From assembly GCA_003648575.1 (NCBI GenBank), contig QMPN01000126.1, forward strand, positions 1 through 8,492: DNA of 8,492 bases, in the 5' to 3' direction. Below are positions 1 to 6,282 of the stretch, one piece after another (the first letter of the stretch is position 1; every line of letters begins with the position of its first letter). A program made the position numbers and the translations under genes. The notes below the pieces were generated by a model that made no database searches, was not told the origin of the DNA, and worked only from the letters and a program-made list of their open reading frames with translations. This stretch comes from Bacteroidota bacterium (GTDB lineage Bacteria > Bacteroidota > Bacteroidia > Bacteroidales > B18-G4).

Positions 1-541
1 GTGCCATCTTAAAGACCTTGGCATCAACACGAAATTTGAGCTTGACCTCACCCTTGCACGCGGATTGGATTATTATACCGGTGCCATCATCGAAGTAAAG
101 GCTGTTGACGTGGCCATGGGCAGCATCTGCGGTGGGGGAAGATATGACGACCTCACAGGTGTATTCGGGCTGGAAGGCGTATCGGGAGTTGGCATCTCAT
201 TCGGTGCCGACAGGATCTACGATGTGCTCATGGAACTCAATGGATTCCCCGAAGCTTATCAGGCATCCTCAAAGGTCATGTTCGTAAACTTTGGAGATGA
301 AGAGGTAAAATACTGCCTTCCTGTTATCGATAAACTAAGGAAAGCAGGCATCAATGCAGAGCTTTATCCTGATGCAGCCAGGATGAAGAAACAACTGGGC
401 TGGGCCAACAACAAAGGCATCCCCTTCATTGTCATGGCCGGCACTGAAGAGATAAAGAACAAGAAGTTCATGCTCAAGAATATGAATAAAGGCGAGCAGG
501 AACAGTTAACAGAAGAAGAACTCATTAAAAAATTGAAATAA
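1..541 (+). CDS. hisS: histidyl-tRNA synthetase, C-terminal part (5' end outside window)
   Basis: Charges tRNA-His with histidine in the cytoplasm. The open frame runs in from the left edge (first full codon at base 2), giving about 179 C-terminal residues of a protein usually 420 to 460 long. The HisRS signature LARGLDYYTG is at fragment residues 18-27. The second histidine-binding block, GGGRYDDL, is at 44-51. Class II motif 3, GISFGADR, is at 64-71, with its ATP-binding Arg at 71. The remaining 100 or so residues form the class IIa anticodon-binding domain (KVMFVNFG through PFIVMAG), ending in a Lys/Glu-rich tail. A start at the TTG at 65 would fall inside the first signature and is not real. 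The stop is followed by about 200 non-coding bases. Family assignment is very secure; only the missing 5' end limits it. Confidence 0.97.
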   Translation, partial: CHLKDLGINTKFELDLTLARGLDYYTGAIIEVKAVDVAMGSICGGGRYDDLTGVFGLEGVSGVGISFGADRIYDVLMELNGFPEAYQASSKVMFVNFGDEEVKYCLPVIDKLRKAGINAELYPDAARMKKQLGWANNKGIPFIVMAGTEEIKNKKFMLKNMNKGEQEQLTEEELIKKLK

Positions 542-661
542 GCCGATGGGTTTCAGCATTATTTATAATTTTACCAACCTAATTTAAAATACGGGACATG
601 CCAAACTGGAACCTGAAGTTCAAGATTAAGATCAACCGTACATCCCTTTTTTAGCTGATGG

Positions 662-692
662 CAGGCGGTAGCCTGTTTTCTGCCTGAGGCAG
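662..692 (+). terminator. two small hairpins between hisS and the ammonia-lyase gene (possible weak hisS terminator or leader structure)
   Basis: Two short perfect inverted repeats lie back to back. CAGGC-GGTA-GCCTG spans 662-675 and is followed by TTTTC. CTGCC-TGA-GGCAG spans 680-692. The arm at 662-666 could also pair with the GCCTG at 682-686, so alternative folds are possible. The first hairpin followed by four Ts could be a weak terminator for hisS. Equally, the pair could sit in the 5' leader of the downstream gene, since no promoter is visible between them and 744. The stems are only 5 bp, so the assignment is tentative. Confidence 0.3.
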
Positions 693-729
693 ATTATCAT
701 CCCATCATTTCTATCAGTTTAAACAAAAT

Positions 730-734
730 AGGAG
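730..734 (+). promoter_or_regulatory. Shine-Dalgarno sequence of the ammonia-lyase gene
   Basis: AGGAG lies 9 bases before the ATG at 744 and fixes that start. It is the only clear Shine-Dalgarno sequence in the window; the other starts have A/T-rich or unremarkable leaders, as is usual in Bacteroidetes. Confidence 0.65.
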
Positions 735-743
735 ATCATAAAA

Positions 744-2267
744 ATGACATTAATAATAAAAGGTGCCGGGCTCACCATTGAAGACGTTGTAAACGTAGCC
801 CGTAATAACGAAAAAGTAGAACTTCACCCCGAAGCTGTTGAGCGCATAATCAAATGCAGGACCATGCTCGAGAATAAGATCAAGGCCCATGAGATAATGT
901 ACGGCGTAAACACAGGTATTGGTGAGTTCTCAGAAGTTGTCCTCGACGACGACCAGGTAAAGGATTTTCAGAAATACCTCATCTACAACCACGCTGCCGG
1001 TATCGGAGAACCCATGCCGCTTGAATACGTGCGTGGAGCCATGCTTGGCAGGATCAACGTACATGCACACGGTAACTCCGGCTGTCGTCCGGAGATCACA
1101 CAGACACTTGTCGACATGCTCAACAAAGGGGTTACCCCCTCGGTATGCCAAAAAGGTTCTGTCGGTGCATCCGGCGACCTCGCCCCGATGTCGCAGATCG
1201 CCCTGCTCTTGATGGGCGAAGGACAGGCATTTTTTGAAGATAAATTATATGAAGGAAAAGAAGCCCTTGAACGCGCCGGCATTCCCATTCCCGGACTAGA
1301 AGCCCGCGACGGGCTGGCCACCATCAACGGTTCAAATGTATTAACCGCCATGAGCGCCATCTTCCTGTATGATGCCAACAACTGGCTGAAGCAGGCTGAG
1401 ATCGGTGCAGCCATGTCGTTGGAAGCACTCAAGGCCAACATGAAACCATACACAGCCAAATTACACGAAGTAAGAGGCTTCAAAGGTGCAATAAGAAGCG
1501 CCAATGCCATTAATAAAATGGTAGATGGTGGCGACCTGAAAGAAAACAGGATCGCATGTAAGGTTCAGGATGCCTATTCAATGCGATCGACACCACAGGT
1601 GATCGGAACTGCCCATGATGCACTTGCTTATGGCCGCTCACAGGTGGAGATCGAACTCAATGGTGTGGGTGACAACCCAATATTTTTTCCGGAAGAAAAT
1701 ATGCAGCTGTCGGGAGCTAATTTTCAGGGTTCTCCTGTTTCCCTGCCCATGGACATGGCAGGTACCGCCATCACTATGATCAGCATTTTGTCGGAACGAA
1801 GGATGAACAGGCTTAACAACCCTGCTCTCAGCGTTGGATTGCCGGCATTCCTCACCAAAGGTGCAGGCATGTTCTCCGGGCTCATGCTCAGCCAGTATAC
1901 TGCCGACATGCAGATAGTGGAACAAAAGATACTGTCAGCACCCGCTTCCATACAATCCATTCCGGCTGCCGCCGACCAGGAAGACTTTGTTTCTATGGGA
2001 ATGAACACGGCCATTAAGAATTTTCAGATCCTCGACAATGCCTATGGCATCCTCGGAATTGAGATCATGGCCGCAGCCCAGGCCCTCGACTTCAGGGAAT
2101 ATAGTTTCGGCAAAGGGGTAACGAAAGCGAAGGAAGTGGTGAGAAGGCATGTGGAATTCCTCGATATCGACAGGCCATTGTACAACGACCACAATGCCAT
2201 GAAGTATCTGGTGAAATCATGCGAGATCCTGAATGAAGTTGAAAAGGTGGTTGGCAGTTTGGAATAA
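744..2267 (+). CDS. histidine ammonia-lyase-like enzyme (HAL/PAL/TAL family, MIO-dependent)
   Basis: Predicted cytoplasmic lyase that removes ammonia from an aromatic amino acid, most likely histidine to urocanate. At 507 residues it is the usual HutH length and aligns almost without gaps to Pseudomonas putida HAL. The self-cyclising MIO triad Ala142-Ser143-Gly144 lies in GSVGASGDLAPMSQ. Catalytic Tyr53 is in YGVNTG, Asn195 in NGSN, and Gln275, Tyr278 and Arg281 in QDAYSMR; Phe327 is in ANFQG. Two residues that separate HAL from Tyr/Phe lyases are HAL-like: His83 (YNHAAG) and Glu413 (DQEDFVSM; Tyr/Phe lyases have Gln here). Departures from classical HutH are RSTPQ for RCxPQ, ANFQG for GNFHG, and Phe415 where HAL has His. 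No other hut gene is present. It follows hisS and precedes a strong hairpin. The family is certain; the substrate is inferred, and another aromatic amino acid or aminomutase activity is possible. Confidence 0.9.
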   Translation: MTLIIKGAGLTIEDVVNVARNNEKVELHPEAVERIIKCRTMLENKIKAHEIMYGVNTGIGEFSEVVLDDDQVKDFQKYLIYNHAAGIGEPMPLEYVRGAMLGRINVHAHGNSGCRPEITQTLVDMLNKGVTPSVCQKGSVGASGDLAPMSQIALLLMGEGQAFFEDKLYEGKEALERAGIPIPGLEARDGLATINGSNVLTAMSAIFLYDANNWLKQAEIGAAMSLEALKANMKPYTAKLHEVRGFKGAIRSANAINKMVDGGDLKENRIACKVQDAYSMRSTPQVIGTAHDALAYGRSQVEIELNGVGDNPIFFPEENMQLSGANFQGSPVSLPMDMAGTAITMISILSERRMNRLNNPALSVGLPAFLTKGAGMFSGLMLSQYTADMQIVEQKILSAPASIQSIPAAADQEDFVSMGMNTAIKNFQILDNAYGILGIEIMAAAQALDFREYSFGKGVTKAKEVVRRHVEFLDIDRPLYNDHNAMKYLVKSCEILNEVEKVVGSLE

Positions 2268-2276
2268 AAAAACACA

Positions 2277-2305
2277 GACCTCACAGGTCCTGAACCTGTG
2301 AGGTC
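2277..2305. terminator. 12-bp perfect hairpin, probable bidirectional terminator
   Basis: GACCTCACAGGT (2277-2288), a five-base CCTGA loop and ACCTGTGAGGTC (2294-2305) form a perfect 12-bp stem. Plus-strand transcripts leaving the ammonia-lyase gene meet the stem and then ATCCTTTT. Minus-strand transcripts meet the stem, then TGTG and seven Ts (complement of the A-run at 2266-2272), which is the better terminator tract. It begins 9 bases after the ammonia-lyase stop and ends 11 bases before the next ATG. Confidence 0.8.
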
Positions 2306-2316
2306 ATCCTTTTAAT

Positions 2317-2745
2317 ATGGAAGAACAACAAAGCATACCGGAAAGCAAGCCCAAAAGGCCGCAACTGCTAACGATCCTCTGCATCCTGACCTTCATCGGC
2401 AGTGGCCTGGGCGTTTTTGGCTTCTTAATGGTTGCGGTGAATTATGAGAATACCATGGAGATCATGCGTAATGTATATGCAAATATGCCTGAAGCAGCTT
2501 TCCTGCTGAATGCCCCCAGGGATTTCTTCTTGATCTCTTTTGTCTTATCTGCATCATCGGTGCTGGGTGCCATAATGATGTGGAACCTCCGGAAAATAGG
2601 ATTTCACCTGTATACCTCATCCCAGCTGATCTACCTGGTGGTGCCTTTCATCTATTTCGGGGGGGAGACCAATCCCATTATGAATATCATACTCACGGCA
2701 TTATTTGTATATTTATACGCCAGAAACCTGCAATTTATGCGCTAG
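2317..2745 (+). CDS. small four-helix membrane protein, related to the next gene; function unknown
   Basis: I do not recognise a named family. The 142-residue product has a short polar N-terminus with the motif KPKRP (residues 11-15). Four hydrophobic segments follow, at about 18-40, 70-90, 99-115 and 119-136, so it should be an inner-membrane protein. Between the second and third helices is the block MWNLRKIGFHLYT (88-100). Both motifs recur in the following gene (KPKRP and MWKVQKLGFYIYT), so the two are related, probably through an old tandem duplication. No catalytic motif or metal-binding set is visible. The ATG at 2317 lies only 11 bases after the hairpin and has no Shine-Dalgarno sequence; it is preferred because it keeps the KPKRP segment shared with the neighbour. 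Thirteen bases separate it from the next gene, so the two are probably co-transcribed. Confidence 0.75.
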   Translation: MEEQQSIPESKPKRPQLLTILCILTFIGSGLGVFGFLMVAVNYENTMEIMRNVYANMPEAAFLLNAPRDFFLISFVLSASSVLGAIMMWNLRKIGFHLYTSSQLIYLVVPFIYFGGETNPIMNIILTALFVYLYARNLQFMR

Positions 2746-2758
2746 GTCCGATCTACAA

Positions 2759-3214
2759 ATGACTGATACAGAAAAAAAATCAAAAACAGGTAAACCCAAA
2801 AGGCCTTTATTCCTGGGATTCCTTTGTGTTATAGGTTTTACATATACCAGCCTGTTCTCACTTTTGTTCTTGCTGGGAATGCTTTATTCAACAGGGATCA
2901 GTGGCATCCTGAATGAATATCTTCAGCTGTATGATCTTTCCCGCCTGAACTTCTTCCTGTTTTCTATCGCAGGCTTTATTATCTTTTTCTCTGCTTTCAT
3001 AGGGATCCTTCTCATGTGGAAAGTACAAAAACTTGGCTTTTACATCTATACCATTTCAGCCATTACATTTCTCATCCTGGAATTGGTGATTGCGGGTTTT
3101 TATCTTCCTGACATTCTTGTCCATGCCCTCTTGATCTTACTGTTTCTGATCGCATTTCCATTTGGCAAAAAAAGAAGAGCAAGGCTTACTGAGAAAAAGC
3201 TGATCAATCAGTAA
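2759..3214 (+). CDS. small four-helix membrane protein, second member of the related pair; function unknown
   Basis: A 151-residue protein of the same architecture as its upstream neighbour. It has a charged N-terminus with KPKRP (12-16), hydrophobic segments at about 18-45, 64-86, 94-113 and 117-135, and a strongly basic tail (KKRRARLTEKK). The linker block MWKVQKLGFYIYT (86-98) matches the neighbour's MWNLRKIGFHLYT; the rest has diverged widely. I chose the ATG at 2759 over an in-frame ATG at 2705. The longer form would overlap the upstream gene and add an unrelated 18-residue stretch, whereas 2759 gives an N-terminus that lines up with the neighbour. The last 11 bases overlap the convergent M23 peptidase gene. 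Membrane location is well supported; function is unknown. Confidence 0.75.
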   Translation: MTDTEKKSKTGKPKRPLFLGFLCVIGFTYTSLFSLLFLLGMLYSTGISGILNEYLQLYDLSRLNFFLFSIAGFIIFFSAFIGILLMWKVQKLGFYIYTISAITFLILELVIAGFYLPDILVHALLILLFLIAFPFGKKRRARLTEKKLINQ

Positions 3215-4481
3215 TTTGGGGAAGAACAGGAATGCTGTCTAATTCTGCGATCAGGCTGTCGCAGTAGCTGTGATAAATCTCAAAACAGGCTGAGTCAACA
3301 GGTTTTGCAGGTGGTGACTTCACTTTAAGCGGATCAAGAGCCTTACCATTCCTGTAAAAACGGAAATCCAGATGAGGCCCGGTAGTCAGTCCTGTACTGC
3401 CAACGTAGCCGATAACCTGCCCCTGCGTCACATGGACACCCTGCTTTATACCCTTGCCATATCCGGAAAAATGACAATAAGCAGTTGAGTAAGTGCCGTT
3501 ATGCTTTATCTTAACTGTATGGCCACCCTGTTTTGTATATGCTGCGAATGTTACAACACCATCCCCGACAGCCAGCACGGGCGTGCCGGTTGGAGCGGCA
3601 TAATCAACCCCAAGGTGAGGCCTTCTGTATTTTAACACAGGGTGCATACGGCTGTATGAAAACCTGGAGCTGATCCTGCGATAACGTAACGGGGCTTTCA
3701 GAAAAGTGCGGCGCATACTCCCCCCCTCATCATCATAATAATCTCCGGTGCTGTCCTGTTCAAAAAAGCAGGCGTAATAGTCGTGCCCAATATGATTGAA
3801 ATTTGCGGCAATCACCTTCCCCAATCCGATATATTCATCCTCAACATACAGTTCTTCAAAGATCACCCTGAAGTTATCACCCTTCTGTATTCCGAAGAAA
3901 TCTATGGTCCAGGCATAAATCTCCGACAATTCATTAGCTAGGTTAGGATCAGCACCATTATCAACCAGTGTATTCCATAAAGATGATGAAATGATGCCGG
4001 AAGAAAAAGTCAGCCTGCGCTCAAGCTCTTTCTCACCCTTATATATTATTAATGTATCCCGGAGGTCAAAGACAACATATTCTGTTGGGGATTGCTCATA
4101 GATAAAATAATGTGTGCTTTGCAGGGAATCAAGTGACCTGATCACCGAATAAGGATACCCGGCCCTGATCTTCTTCGCATCAAATATATCGCGCGGGCTT
4201 CGGGCGATCTGATCGATAAGGTTATAATCAACATCATACCTCAGCAGAATATCTGCCAGGAATTCATTGCGCTTTACATTATCCCGGATCACCTCAAGGG
4301 AATCGACAATGATCCCATATTCAAAACTGTGCACGATCTCCTCTTCGGCCACATCCTCAAATTCATCATAATCGCTGGCAGGCATAAGCAGAAAAGCTGT
4401 TCCAATAGCTAATACTGTAATGCTTACAAGTGCCAGCAACTCGACAATCCAGATGTTCTTCCCTTTTGATCTGTTCCTCAT
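3204..4481 (-). CDS. membrane-anchored M23 family peptidoglycan endopeptidase (MepM/Csd3-like)
   Basis: Predicted periplasmic zinc endopeptidase that cuts peptidoglycan cross-links. The 425-residue length is close to MepM-type enzymes. There is a basic N-terminus and one membrane anchor at about 10-33, with no signal peptidase site. A region at about 65-115 resembles the LysM/Csd3-like N-domain, and one at about 155-240 (LTFSSGIISSSLW, GDNFRVIFEE) the second Csd3-type domain. The M23 catalytic domain spans about 265-390. Its first metal motif is HLGVD (His289, Asp293), and the middle histidine is in AYCHF (His337). The last motif reads GPHLDF (His370, Asp372) where the family norm is GPHLHF, so the expected third zinc ligand is Asp. 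The enzyme may bind metal through Asp or be weakened. It lies downstream of the PAP2 gene with a 64-base gap holding a probable promoter, so it can be expressed alone. Confidence 0.9.
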   Translation of the reverse strand: MRNRSKGKNIWIVELLALVSITVLAIGTAFLLMPASDYDEFEDVAEEEIVHSFEYGIIVDSLEVIRDNVKRNEFLADILLRYDVDYNLIDQIARSPRDIFDAKKIRAGYPYSVIRSLDSLQSTHYFIYEQSPTEYVVFDLRDTLIIYKGEKELERRLTFSSGIISSSLWNTLVDNGADPNLANELSEIYAWTIDFFGIQKGDNFRVIFEELYVEDEYIGLGKVIAANFNHIGHDYYACFFEQDSTGDYYDDEGGSMRRTFLKAPLRYRRISSRFSYSRMHPVLKYRRPHLGVDYAAPTGTPVLAVGDGVVTFAAYTKQGGHTVKIKHNGTYSTAYCHFSGYGKGIKQGVHVTQGQVIGYVGSTGLTTGPHLDFRFYRNGKALDPLKVKSPPAKPVDSACFEIYHSYCDSLIAELDSIPVLPQITD

Positions 4482-4523
4482 AATATCTGATAACGGCTAT
4501 AAATCTTCTTTGTTTTACAGGCG

Positions 4524-4531
4524 CAAAAATA
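4524..4531 (-). promoter_or_regulatory. Bacteroidetes-type -7 promoter element before the M23 peptidase gene
   Basis: Read on the minus strand this is TATTTTTG, a full match to TAnnTTTG. It lies 42 bases before the ATG at 4481, giving a 5' leader of roughly 35 bases, and 14 bases beyond the PAP2 gene. No clear TTG-type -33 box is seen at the expected distance, so strength is uncertain. Confidence 0.5.
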
Positions 4532-4545
4532 AGCAATAAAAACAC

Positions 4546-5385
4546 TTAACGGAGTTGATAAATCATTGTAAATCCCGGGTGGCCGGATGCAGATACGCCA
4601 GGTATGATTAGCAGATCGGGGTTCATTATGGTGCTTTTATAAACAAACTTACCGATAAAGAAACCCAGTGCCGAGCCGAAGATCACATCTGAAGCCCAGT
4701 GCTTATCATCATATACACGTGATACAGAAGCCAGGGAAGCCAGGGAGTACGACAGGATCGGAACCCATATCTTGTCCCTGTACTCAGTAGCAAATACTGT
4801 AGCAACAGCAAAGATCACCGACGAATGTGCACTGGGAAATGAAGTACTCGTATAACTTCCAAAAGGCCCTTCCCAAATGCGCGGGTTGGGGGGATAATCT
4901 TCGTAAGGCCTGTGTCGCTGTGTTGCATACTTGAAGGCATAGGTGAACACTGCCGTGATGGCCAATGCCTTTATGCCGGTGAGGCCTGCACGCGCAGCAC
5001 GCTGGTTATCGGTTATCTCACCAAAAGCCCAGAACCCTGCTGTTAATGGGATCATAATAACACCACTGCCCAGCGGTTCGAAGAAATATTTGCTTGCCTG
5101 GTCGAGCCCGTGTGTGCGATTGCGCTGAAAAGCATCCCGGATCAAATCATCATGGATATAGGCTAATATTGTAACACCACCAACAGCAGCAAAGGTGCAC
5201 CATTGCCTGCCCTTCCACCTTAAGGGTGATTTCGTTATCTCCCATGAGTCGGTGAAGTACGACTTGATGTAAGCCTTATTTAATTTTACCTCTTCAGGCT
5301 GTGTCAGGGTATCTTTTTCCTGCGCAACGGATAGTAACGACATCCCGGCAAAAACCAGGATGAGGATATTTCTTAAAAATATCAA
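4546..5385 (-). CDS. PAP2 (type 2 phosphatidic acid phosphatase) family membrane phosphatase
   Basis: An integral-membrane lipid phosphatase acting on the periplasmic face. Likely substrates for the family are undecaprenyl pyrophosphate, phosphatidylglycerophosphate or lipid A phosphates; the sequence does not say which. Of 279 residues, the first 22 (MIFLRNILILVFAG to LLSVAQ) look like a signal peptide. All three phosphatase motifs are intact: KYATQRHRP (Lys152 to Pro160, fitting KX6RP), FPSAH (Pro184 to His187), and SRVYDDKHWASD (Ser222 to Asp233, fitting SRX5HX3D). His187 is the expected nucleophile, with His229 and Asp233 as the assisting pair. Hydrophobic stretches around 63-77, 107-122, 136-151, 188-200, 206-222 and 234-249 make the membrane core. 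The start is TTG at 5385, overlapping the mazG stop as TTGA, which suggests translational coupling. The next Met (residue 15) would cut off most of the signal peptide. Confidence 0.92.
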   Translation of the reverse strand: MIFLRNILILVFAGMSLLSVAQEKDTLTQPEEVKLNKAYIKSYFTDSWEITKSPLRWKGRQWCTFAAVGGVTILAYIHDDLIRDAFQRNRTHGLDQASKYFFEPLGSGVIMIPLTAGFWAFGEITDNQRAARAGLTGIKALAITAVFTYAFKYATQRHRPYEDYPPNPRIWEGPFGSYTSTSFPSAHSSVIFAVATVFATEYRDKIWVPILSYSLASLASVSRVYDDKHWASDVIFGSALGFFIGKFVYKSTIMNPDLLIIPGVSASGHPGFTMIYQLR

Positions 5386-6170
5386 GTTTTGGTGGCTTTG
5401 TGTTCCAATTGTTTGGCCTGCTCCCAGTATACATCCATCTCTGCCAGGCTCATATCATATAAAGCCTTACCATCCTCCCTGGCATGTTCTTCAAGGTACT
5501 GAAACCTGCGTTTGAACTTCACATTGGTTTTTTCCAATGCATCCTCCGGGTTGACGTCGATGAAACGGGAATAGTTCACCAATGCAAACAGAAGGTCTCC
5601 GAATTCTTCTTCCAGCCTGCCATCTTCGCCCTTGTCAACCTCATCCTTTAGTTCATTCAACTCCTCTATAACCTTATCCCAGACCTGTCCTGCCGATTCC
5701 CAGTCGAAGCCCACACCACTGGCTTTTTCCTGCATCCTGAAAGCCTTTACCAATGGAGGCAAAGATTTGGGCACACCACCGAGGACCGATTTCCTGCCCT
5801 CTTTCGTTATTTTGATCTTTTCCCAGTTATCGAGAACATCCCTGGCGTCGTTAACCTTTACATCCCCGTAGATGTGGGGGTGCCTTTCAACCAGTTTATC
5901 ATTTATCGCTTCCAGCACATCGCCGATGCCAAAAGCATTTTTTTCAGACCCTATTTTTGAGTAAAAAACAATATGCAACATCAGGTCGCCCAGTTCATTT
6001 TTGACGGCATCAAGGTCTTGTTCAATGATGGCATCAGACAATTCATAGGTTTCTTCAATGGTAAGGTATCTAAGGCTTTCAAGCGTTTGCTTCTTATCCC
6101 AGGGGCACTTCCCCCTGAGTTCATCCATGATCTCCAGCAAGCGGCTGAATTCAAAAAGTTCCTTCTTCAT
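5382..6170 (-). CDS. mazG: nucleoside triphosphate pyrophosphohydrolase MazG
   Basis: Hydrolyses nucleoside triphosphates to monophosphates and pyrophosphate in the cytoplasm, cleaning the nucleotide pool and, in E. coli, moderating (p)ppGpp responses. The product is 262 residues, nearly the same as E. coli MazG (263), and has both MazG domains. Domain 1 carries RGKCPWDKKQT (19-29), the metal motif EETYE (39-43) and ELGDLM (59-64). Domain 2 carries VKAFRMQEKASGVGFDW (141-157), EELNE (169-173) and EEFGDLLF (188-195). The start is taken as ATG 6170 (MKKELFEF). The frame stays open to a TTG at 6197, but a promoter -7 element overlaps that codon, and ATG 6170 gives the normal family N-terminus. 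It is the first gene of a minus-strand unit with the PAP2 gene, which overlaps its stop codon. Confidence 0.95.
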   Translation of the reverse strand: MKKELFEFSRLLEIMDELRGKCPWDKKQTLESLRYLTIEETYELSDAIIEQDLDAVKNELGDLMLHIVFYSKIGSEKNAFGIGDVLEAINDKLVERHPHIYGDVKVNDARDVLDNWEKIKITKEGRKSVLGGVPKSLPPLVKAFRMQEKASGVGFDWESAGQVWDKVIEELNELKDEVDKGEDGRLEEEFGDLLFALVNYSRFIDVNPEDALEKTNVKFKRRFQYLEEHAREDGKALYDMSLAEMDVYWEQAKQLEHKATKT

Positions 6171-6194
6171 AAAATCATAAGTTTCGGATACCAG

Positions 6195-6202
6195 CAAAGG
6201 TA
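6195..6202 (-). promoter_or_regulatory. Bacteroidetes-type -7 promoter element before mazG
   Basis: TACCTTTG on the minus strand matches TAnnTTTG completely. It ends 24 bases before the ATG at 6170, leaving a leader of roughly 18 to 20 bases. A TTG at minus-strand positions 6220-6218 is a possible -33 box, but at about 15 bases the spacing is shorter than the usual 19 or so. It covers the upstream TTG codon at 6197 and so argues against that as a start. Confidence 0.5.
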
Positions 6203-6269
6203 AACATTATTATTCCACAATAATGAGCAGTGGATAGCTGTTTACAAAAGACAAAGCACATATTTTCAT

Positions 6270-6277
6270 TAGTTTTG
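6270..6277 (+). promoter_or_regulatory. Bacteroidetes-type -7 promoter element before the PagL-like gene
   Basis: TAGTTTTG matches TAnnTTTG completely and lies 49 bases before the ATG at 6327. It is 67 bases from the mazG element and points the other way, making this a divergent promoter region. No good -33 TTG is visible; TTTAC at 6241-6245 is the nearest weak candidate. Confidence 0.5.
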
Positions 6278-6282
6278 CATGC

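Noticed and set aside
566..573. TAATTTTA as a -7 promoter element for the ammonia-lyase gene
   Set aside because: It misses the last base of TAnnTTTG, has no -33 box, and would leave a leader of about 165 bases; too weak to list as a feature.
598..654. 18-codon open frame (MPNWNLKF...) between hisS and the ammonia-lyase gene
   Set aside because: No ribosome binding site, no histidine run that would suggest an attenuator leader peptide, and length expected by chance.
983..1510. 175-codon minus-strand open frame inside the ammonia-lyase gene
   Set aside because: Antisense shadow of a strongly conserved enzyme; the translation has no recognisable family features.
2705..2758. Upstream ATG extending the second membrane-protein gene by 18 residues
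   Set aside because: It would overlap the preceding gene and add a segment absent from the related neighbour; ATG 2759 aligns the two N-termini.
5632..5871. Plus-strand open frame opposite mazG
   Set aside because: Low-complexity Ser/Leu-rich translation typical of an antisense shadow over a conserved gene.
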